In this document: in pieces, positions 15,305 through 20,505 of the stretch
Numbering within the stretch: position 1 is the first letter of the stretch
Layout: every line of letters begins with the position of its first letter
NCBI GenBank assembly: GCA_025934635.1
Contig: JAICWX010000146.1
Span: forward strand, 1 to 20,505
Origin: Streptosporangiaceae bacterium
GTDB taxonomy: Bacteria > Actinomycetota > Actinomycetes > Streptosporangiales > Streptosporangiaceae
Length of the DNA: 20,505 nt
Reading direction: 5' to 3'
The notes under the pieces: generated by a model
Seen by the model: the letters and a program-made list of their open reading frames with translations, nothing else
What the model was told of the DNA's origin: nothing
Database searches by the model: none
Position numbers and translations under genes: made by a program

Positions 15305-16950
15305 CCGACCTCGGGCGCGAACAGGCGGCCCCCGTCCTGACGGCCCCGGCTGCCCGGCCCCGGGCGGCCGCGTTCGCCCGGCGGGCGGCCCGGGCCGGCC
15401 TCGTCGTCGTGCTGGCGGCGGGGCTGTACTTCTGCTACTGGCGCCAGTCGCTGGCGGTGGGGCTGTCCTCGGACGGCTCCGGCAACATCTTGCAGGCCTG
15501 GGACATGCTGCACGGCAACCTGCTGCTGACCCACTGGTGGGTGTCGGACGTGTCCTTCTACACCACCGAGCTGCCGCAGTACGCGCTGATCGAGGCGATC
15601 AGCGGGCTGGGCCCGTGGGTGGTGCACGCCGCCGCGGCCATGACCTACACGCTGCTCGTCCTGCTGGGAGCCCTGCTGGCCCGGGGCAGTGCCCGTGGCG
15701 GTGCAGGATGGGCACGCGCCCTGCTCGCCGCCGGGCTGATGATATCTCCCCAGCTCGGCGCCACCTCGATCCTGCTTCTGTCGCCGGACCACACCGGCAC
15801 CGCGGTGCCGCTGCTGGCGATCTGGCTGCTGATCGACCGGTGCCGGCCGCGCTGGTACGTGCCCGTGCTGGTGTTCGTGCTGTTCACCCTGACGATGGTG
15901 GGCGATTCGGTCGTGCTGCTCACCGGCCTCGCCCCGCTGGTCCTGGTCGCGGTCGGCCGCAGCCTCACCGGGCTGATCAGGCGCGGGATACGGCACGTGC
16001 CCGCCTGGTACGAGCTGAGCCTGGCCGCCGCCGCCGGGGCGGCCGCGGCGGCCGGGTCGTACGGGCCGCGGGTGATGGCCGCCCTGGGCGGGTACCAGCA
16101 GTCGCCGGTGGAGCCCGACACCGACCTGAGCCAGCTCCAGCACGGGTCGTGGGTGACCCTGCAGGCCTTCCTCGAGCTGTTCGGCGCGAACATCGTCAAC
16201 CCGGGTTACTTCGGCACCCGGACGACAGCGGAGACCGTCTTCGTGTCGCTGCACCTGGCCGGGGCGCTCCTGGTGGCCTGCGGCCTCGGCATCGGCCTGG
16301 TGCGGATCTTCCGGGCCGGCGAGCTGATCGCGCCGGTGTTCGCGGTGGCCATCGTGGCGAACACGGTCGCCTACATGATCAGCACGCACGCGCAGGACCT
16401 GCTGGGCGCGCGCGAGATGGCCGCGGTGCTGCCGCTCGGCGCCGTGCTGGCCGGCCGCGTCCTGGGGGACCGGCTCGCCGCCTGGACCCGGGCGGCGCGC
16501 TACTGGCTCGCCCCGGTGCTGGTCCTGCTGGCCGGCGGGTACCTGGCCGCGCTCGGCTTCGGCGCCTCGCAGCCCGCCCGCCCAGCCCAGAACGAGCCCC
16601 TGGCGGCCTGGCTGACCGCGCACGGGCTCACCAGCGGGCTGGCCACCTACTGGCAGGCCAACAGCACGAACGTGGACAGCCACGGTCACCTCGTGCTCGG
16701 CGCCGTGGTGCAGGACGTCCGCGACCACCTCGTGCCGTACCTGTGGGAGACCGACGAGGCGAACTACGACCCGGCCCGGCACTTCGCCAACTTCGTCGTG
16801 GCGGACGGTCCCTCCGCGCTGCCCGGCATGAAGCTGTCCGCGCAGCTGACGTTCGGCCCGCCGGTGCACAGCTACCAGGCCGGCGGCTACACCATCATGG
16901 TCTGGGACAAGAACCTGCTGGCCGAGCTGGACGGCCCCGGCCTGCGCTAA
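15301..16950 (+). CDS. Polytopic GT-C-like membrane glycosyltransferase, paralogue A2
   Basis: A 549-residue paralogue of A1 and A3. The ATG at 15301 overlaps the upstream stop (ATGA) and gives a short cytoplasmic tail before the first helix; the frame is open further upstream but that region is the 13643 gene. The first outer loop has D58 (SSDGSGN) and D83 (SDVSFYTTELPQY), again 25 residues apart. The following AAAMTYTLL and DHTGTAVPLL segments match the other copies. The C-terminal extracytoplasmic domain carries TYWQANSTNVDS and ends YTIMVWDKNLLAEL. It looks more diverged than A1 and A3 are from each other. It is the only A copy inside the sugar-nucleotide operon, so it is the best candidate for the enzyme using that operon's sugar. 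B2 follows convergently after 32 bases. Confidence 0.85.
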   Translation: MTDLGREQAAPVLTAPAARPRAAAFARRAARAGLVVVLAAGLYFCYWRQSLAVGLSSDGSGNILQAWDMLHGNLLLTHWWVSDVSFYTTELPQYALIEAISGLGPWVVHAAAAMTYTLLVLLGALLARGSARGGAGWARALLAAGLMISPQLGATSILLLSPDHTGTAVPLLAIWLLIDRCRPRWYVPVLVFVLFTLTMVGDSVVLLTGLAPLVLVAVGRSLTGLIRRGIRHVPAWYELSLAAAAGAAAAAGSYGPRVMAALGGYQQSPVEPDTDLSQLQHGSWVTLQAFLELFGANIVNPGYFGTRTTAETVFVSLHLAGALLVACGLGIGLVRIFRAGELIAPVFAVAIVANTVAYMISTHAQDLLGAREMAAVLPLGAVLAGRVLGDRLAAWTRAARYWLAPVLVLLAGGYLAALGFGASQPARPAQNEPLAAWLTAHGLTSGLATYWQANSTNVDSHGHLVLGAVVQDVRDHLVPYLWETDEANYDPARHFANFVVADGPSALPGMKLSAQLTFGPPVHSYQAGGYTIMVWDKNLLAELDGPGLR

Positions 16951-16982
16951 CCGGACGCCGCCCGTCACACGAGCGCCGACCG

Positions 16983-18230
16983 TCACATGTACAGGGTGCG
17001 GCGCCGGGCCACCACCGCGAGCGCCGGCAGGACGCAGGCGGCGATCGTGCCCAGGTAGAGCCAGGACATGGAGCGCCGCGGCGTCGCCAGCAGCAGGATC
17101 AGCGCCATCAGGTAGGGCTCGATGAGCGAGCGCCCCTCGCCGAACGTGCTGGTCCAGATCTGGCTGGACAGCAGGCCGAGCTGGAGCACGAAGAACACGA
17201 ACGCCAGGCGCTCGTGCCCCGGCGCGGTGGTGACCGCGAGCACGACCAGCCCGGCCACGATGAAGACGGCCAGGGTGGCGTACTCCAGCATGGCGATGTC
17301 GATGGGGCTCAGGTGCTGGGTGTTGATGTGCTGAGCGTTGTACTTCAGCGCGTCGACGAGCGCCGTGAACGGGGTGGCGAGGTTGCGGCTGCCGTTCGCC
17401 AGCAGCGGTAGCTCGCCCTTGAGCACGAAGTGCGCCACCACCTCCAGCAGCCCGTACCCGGCGGCGGGGACGACCCAGGTCAGGTCGGCCAGGCCGGGCC
17501 TGGCGCGGCGGCGGGCGAAGGCGATCAGCCGGGTGACCGCGATCGCGGCGGGGGCGAACAAGATGGTTTCCCTGGTGATCGCGCCGTAGGTGAACAGCGC
17601 GGTGGCCAGCAGGTACATGCGGCCGGTGCCGCGCCGGCAGGCGAGCAGGCCGCCCAGCATGCAGGCCTCGGCCAGCGGCTCGGCGGTGTCCCGGCCCACG
17701 CTGATGACCAGGCCGAAGTAGAGGGCGAAGGCGAGCCCCCACAGGGCGTGCCGGCCGGACTGGCGGGCGAACGCGCCGCCGAGCATCGCCATGGCCGCCA
17801 CCCCGAACAGGTTGACCACGACCAGCACGACCGGCACGAGCTGGTGCTGACCGAGCGACAGGATCCAGGCCACGAGCGGATACCCGACGCGGGTGTAACG
17901 GTAGGACTGGTCCATCGTGATGCCGAACGCGGTGGCGTGCCAGTTGAACGGGTCCAGCGCGAGCCGGTAGTAGAACTGCCCGTCGTAACCCGCGGACGGC
18001 ACCAGCCGCAGCCCCTGCGGGAGCTGGGCCCGGTGCGTGTAGACGTGCCCGGCCATGATGAACAGGCTGAGGTGGCCCTTGGCCCAGATCTGCCAGCGGG
18101 CCAGCGCGAACCCGAGCCAGCCGAGGAAGGCGATGATCCCCGGAACAAGGGGCCGGTTCAGCCTGGACCATGACGCGGGCGGGCTGGGCCGGAGAGACTT
18201 ATCCTCTTCCGACGTCGACGTGAGCTGCAA
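16983..18230 (-). CDS. Polytopic GT-C-like membrane protein, paralogue B2
   Basis: A 415-residue paralogue of B1. The likely start is a TTG at 18230-18228, supported by the strong Shine-Dalgarno GGTGGAGG (plus-strand 18238-18245) 7 bases upstream. An ATG at 18247 is out of frame. Shared elements with B1 are ALARWQIWA, GYDGQFYYRLALDPF with D83, GITMDQSYRYTRVGYP with D107 (24 residues apart), GRDTAEPLAEA and YGAITRETI. The short C-terminal tail is basic. A GT-C role at the outer membrane face is inferred. It lies tail to tail with A2 and head to head with A3. Confidence 0.85.
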   Translation of the reverse strand: MQLTSTSEEDKSLRPSPPASWSRLNRPLVPGIIAFLGWLGFALARWQIWAKGHLSLFIMAGHVYTHRAQLPQGLRLVPSAGYDGQFYYRLALDPFNWHATAFGITMDQSYRYTRVGYPLVAWILSLGQHQLVPVVLVVVNLFGVAAMAMLGGAFARQSGRHALWGLAFALYFGLVISVGRDTAEPLAEACMLGGLLACRRGTGRMYLLATALFTYGAITRETILFAPAAIAVTRLIAFARRRARPGLADLTWVVPAAGYGLLEVVAHFVLKGELPLLANGSRNLATPFTALVDALKYNAQHINTQHLSPIDIAMLEYATLAVFIVAGLVVLAVTTAPGHERLAFVFFVLQLGLLSSQIWTSTFGEGRSLIEPYLMALILLLATPRRSMSWLYLGTIAACVLPALAVVARRRTLYM

Positions 18231-18287
18231 CCGCAGGCCTCCACCATGGCTATCAGCGTGAAGGGAATTTCTTGGCCAGGCGCGCGC

Positions 18288-18293
18288 AGCTTA
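18288..18293 (-). promoter_or_regulatory. -10 element of B2
   Basis: On the minus strand it reads TAAGCT within GGTAAGCT, 63 bases before the TTG start of B2. This is the same octamer at the same distance as upstream of B1. It predicts a leader of about 50 bases. No clear -35 is present. The surrounding sequence differs from the B1 promoter. Confidence 0.45.
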
Positions 18294-18362
18294 CCAGAGC
18301 AAGCCCGTACGCTGTGACCGGCTGCAACGAATACGAACCGCCCGCGAGCACGCTAAGGACGT

Positions 18363-20039
18363 GTGGTGACCGTGCCGAAAAGCGAGGCCGCGGAGAAGAC
18401 CTCCGCACCGCCTCCCGCTACCGAGGTGCCGCGCGCCCCGGACCGCCGCCTGACCGCCCGCCGCCTGCTCATCGCCGCGGCGGCCGTCCTGACGGTGGCG
18501 CTGCTGTTCCTGGCCTACCTGCGGGTGTCCCGGACGTACCCGGAGAATTCCGACGAGTCGAACGACCTGCTGATGGCGTGGGACATGCTGCACGGCAACG
18601 TCCTGCTGCACGGCTGGTACCTGTCCGACGTCTCGTTCATCACCACCGAGCTGCCGCAGTACACGCTGCTGGTCTGGCTGTTCGGGCTGCACACCGACAC
18701 CGCCCACATCGCCGCGGCCATGACCTACACCCTGGTGGTGATCCTGACTATCCTGCTCGCCCGCGGCTCCGGGCGGCAGGTGCCCCGGACCGAGGGGCGG
18801 GTGCGGATGCTGCTGGCGGCCGCGCTGGTGTTCGCGCCCCAGGTCGGCGTGGCCGTCTTCGTGCTGCTGCTGTCGCTCGGCCACATCGGCACGGCCGTGC
18901 CGCTGCTGCTGACCTGGCTGGTCCTCGACCGCTGGCCGCGGCGCTGGTACACCGTCGCGGCCGTCGGGTTGCTGCTCACCTGGGTACTCATCGCCGATCC
19001 ACTGGCCCTGCTGGTGGGCGTGGCGCCGCTGGTGGCGGTGTGCGCGCTGCGCGCGGCCCGTGCGGCCCACCGCCAGGGCGGCGGGATCCGGACCGTGCTG
19101 CGCGCGAACTGGTACGAGCTTGCCCTGGCGGTGGCGGCCATCGCGGCCCAGGGCCTGGCCGCCCTGGCCGGGCGGCTGCTCCAGGCCTACCTGCACCCGG
19201 TGCCGTACCAGCTGGCCCCGGTGAGCACCTGGCCCAAGCACGCCTACGTGACCGGCAAGGGACTGCTCGCGCTGTTCGGAGCCAAGCCCGAGGGGCCGCC
19301 TGCCGCGCTGGCATTCGCGCTTCTTCACCTGGCCGGGGTAGCCCTGGTCGTGTGGGCCGCCTGGCGGGTGGCGCGGCACTTCCTGTCCTGGCCCGACATG
19401 CTCAGCCAGATCCTGCTCCTGGCGATGGTGCTCAACGTGGCCGCGTACGTGCCGAGCACGCTGGCCAACGCGACCGACCTCAACGCGCGGGAGTTCGCGC
19501 TGGTCCTGCCGTACGGCGCGGTCCTCGCGGCCCGGACGCTGGCGGCCGGTTCCCAGGCCCGCCTCCAGGCCGGCTGGCGTTCGGCGGGCCGGACCGGGCG
19601 CGCCGGCCTGCTGGCCGGCGGCGTCCTGCTGGCCGGCTACGCGGCGAGCCTCGGCTGGGCCGCTGCCCAGCCGTCGGTTCCCCCGATGAACGCGCGGCTG
19701 GTCACCTTCCTCCAGGCGCACCACCTGACCAGCGGGATCGGCGGTTACTGGGAATCGAGCGTGGCCACCGTGGGCAGCGACGGCGCTGTCACGATCCGGG
19801 CCGTGCTGCCCGGCACGCTGGCGCCGGACCGGTGGGAGGCCAAAGCCTCCTGGTACGACCCCGGATCCAGCCAGGCGAACTTCCTGGTGACCAGCAAGAC
19901 CCCGGGGTTCTTCCACCACTGGCAGCCCAGCCCCGCGGCGCTGGCGGCGCTCGGCCGGCCTGCCCGGACCTACCGCACCGGTCCCTACACCGTCTACGTC
20001 TACGACAAGAACCTGCTCGCCGAACTGCCCCGCTCCTGA
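18363..20039 (+). CDS. Polytopic GT-C-like membrane glycosyltransferase, paralogue A3
   Basis: A 558-residue paralogue, visibly closest to A1 (GHIGTAVPLLLTWL and ADP motifs shared). GTG codons at 18363 and 18366 are adjacent and in frame; AAGGA (18355-18359) is better spaced for 18366 (6 bases). The first outer loop has D64 (NSDESND) and D89 (SDVSFITTELPQY), 25 residues apart. The C-terminal domain has GYWESS, KASWYDPG and ends YTVYVYDKNLLAEL. It has its own promoter region, divergent from B2, and no convergent B partner; pafA follows in the same direction 64 bases later. Function is inferred as for A1. Confidence 0.85.
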   Translation: MVTVPKSEAAEKTSAPPPATEVPRAPDRRLTARRLLIAAAAVLTVALLFLAYLRVSRTYPENSDESNDLLMAWDMLHGNVLLHGWYLSDVSFITTELPQYTLLVWLFGLHTDTAHIAAAMTYTLVVILTILLARGSGRQVPRTEGRVRMLLAAALVFAPQVGVAVFVLLLSLGHIGTAVPLLLTWLVLDRWPRRWYTVAAVGLLLTWVLIADPLALLVGVAPLVAVCALRAARAAHRQGGGIRTVLRANWYELALAVAAIAAQGLAALAGRLLQAYLHPVPYQLAPVSTWPKHAYVTGKGLLALFGAKPEGPPAALAFALLHLAGVALVVWAAWRVARHFLSWPDMLSQILLLAMVLNVAAYVPSTLANATDLNAREFALVLPYGAVLAARTLAAGSQARLQAGWRSAGRTGRAGLLAGGVLLAGYAASLGWAAAQPSVPPMNARLVTFLQAHHLTSGIGGYWESSVATVGSDGAVTIRAVLPGTLAPDRWEAKASWYDPGSSQANFLVTSKTPGFFHHWQPSPAALAALGRPARTYRTGPYTVYVYDKNLLAELPRS

Positions 20040-20070
20040 CCGCCGGGCGCCGACACGCGGGGGATGGGTG

Positions 20071-20097
20071 TTGTCACGGGGCGACGGGACGTAGCCT
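20071..20097 (+). promoter_or_regulatory. Promoter of pafA, predicted leaderless
   Basis: TTGTCA (20071-20076) and TAGCCT (20092-20097) resemble -35 and -10 elements, though the 15-base spacer is short. The -10 ends 6 bases before the GTG at 20104, and no Shine-Dalgarno sequence is present. Transcription would start at the initiation codon. Confidence 0.45.
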
Positions 20098-20103
20098 TGG
20101 CGT

Positions 20104-20505
20104 GTGGACCGGCGAATATTCGGTGTCGAGAACGAGTACGGCGTTACGTGCACCTTCCGCGGGCAGCGGAGGCTCTCCCCGGACGAGGTGGCGCGCTACC
20201 TCTTCCGGCGAGTGGTCTCGTGGGGCCGTAGCAGCAACGTCTTCCTGCGGAACGGGGCTCGGCTCTACCTCGACGTGGGCAGCCACCCCGAGTACGCCAC
20301 CCCCGAATGCGACAACGTGCTCGACCTGGTCGCGCACGACAAGGCGGGGGAGCGGATCCTGGAGGGCCTGCTCGTGGACGCCGACCGGCGGTTGCGCGAG
20401 GAGGGCATCGCCGGCGACATCTACCTGTTCAAGAACAACACCGACTCGGCGGGCAACTCCTACGGCTGCCACGAGAACTACCTGGTCGGCCGGCACGGCG
20501 AGTTC
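20104..20505 (+). CDS. pafA: Pup-protein ligase PafA (3' partial)
   Basis: The first 134 residues of the enzyme that joins the C-terminal glutamate of Pup to substrate lysines, using ATP, to mark proteins for the actinobacterial proteasome. The N-terminus [13 protein letters not shown] and the segments [34 protein letters not shown] and [19 protein letters not shown] are near identical to mycobacterial PafA. E9 (metal binding) and D57 (the proposed catalytic base in M. tuberculosis) are present. GTG 20104 is chosen because it gives the standard N-terminus. The paralogous deamidase Dop is excluded because it has a different N-terminus and an additional loop. The remaining two thirds lie beyond the window. 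The A3 gene, not prcA, lies upstream. Confidence 0.97.
   Translation, partial: MDRRIFGVENEYGVTCTFRGQRRLSPDEVARYLFRRVVSWGRSSNVFLRNGARLYLDVGSHPEYATPECDNVLDLVAHDKAGERILEGLLVDADRRLREEGIAGDIYLFKNNTDSAGNSYGCHENYLVGRHGEF

Noticed and set aside
15223..18171. Long 982-codon open frame on the minus strand
   Set aside because: It runs antisense through A2 and out of frame through B2. The protein is rich in Arg, Gly, Pro and Gln with no hydrophobic or catalytic pattern, whereas A2 and B2 have paralogues in the window.
18291..20153. 620-codon minus-strand frame opposite A3 and the start of pafA
   Set aside because: It overlaps two well-supported plus-strand genes and has no domain or hydrophobic structure.

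Overview
The window comes from a high-GC actinomycete. The coding sequence has strong G/C bias at third codon positions and many GTG starts. The last gene is the Pup ligase pafA, which marks Actinomycetota (plus a few other lineages). Several genes appear to be leaderless, which is common in this phylum. Soil Streptosporangiales or Streptomyces relatives would fit, but the sequence does not settle the order.

Bases 1-1893 hold the 3' part of a secreted right-handed beta-helix protein of the GH55 exo-beta-1,3-glucanase type. It ends at a strong hairpin shared with a convergent regulator gene.

Bases 1893-7372 form a compact catabolic module. A divergently transcribed XRE-cupin regulator faces a four-gene operon. 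The operon encodes an M24 (creatinase/prolidase-fold) protein with one altered metal ligand, the alpha and beta subunits of a thiamine-diphosphate 2-oxoacid/acetoin dehydrogenase E1, and an aldehyde dehydrogenase resembling succinate-semialdehyde dehydrogenase. No E2 or E3 gene is present. Two copies of a 9-bp repeat lie in the divergent promoter region, one against each promoter. The substrate cannot be read from the sequence.

Bases 7412-20039 form a cell-surface glycan locus. Its centre is a translationally coupled run: nucleotide-sugar dehydrogenase, polyprenyl-phosphate-type GT2 glycosyltransferase, NAD-dependent sugar epimerase/dehydratase, and two polytopic membrane proteins. Around it lie further GT-C-like membrane proteins. 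Three (called A1, A2 and A3 here) are paralogues and two (B1 and B2) are paralogues of a second type. A1/B1 and A2/B2 are both arranged tail to tail, so a convergent pair seems to have been duplicated on either side of the sugar-nucleotide genes. The likely logic is that cytoplasmic enzymes make an activated (possibly uronic) sugar, the GT2 enzyme transfers a sugar to polyprenyl phosphate, and the membrane enzymes use lipid-linked sugars outside the membrane to build an unidentified glycopolymer or glycoprotein. This is the part most likely to be undescribed.

The window ends inside pafA, which begins without a Shine-Dalgarno sequence directly after a -10-like element. The proteasome genes that often precede pafA are not in the window. 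No tRNA, rRNA, CRISPR array, insertion sequence or integrase was seen, and no gene-free stretch exceeds 300 bases.
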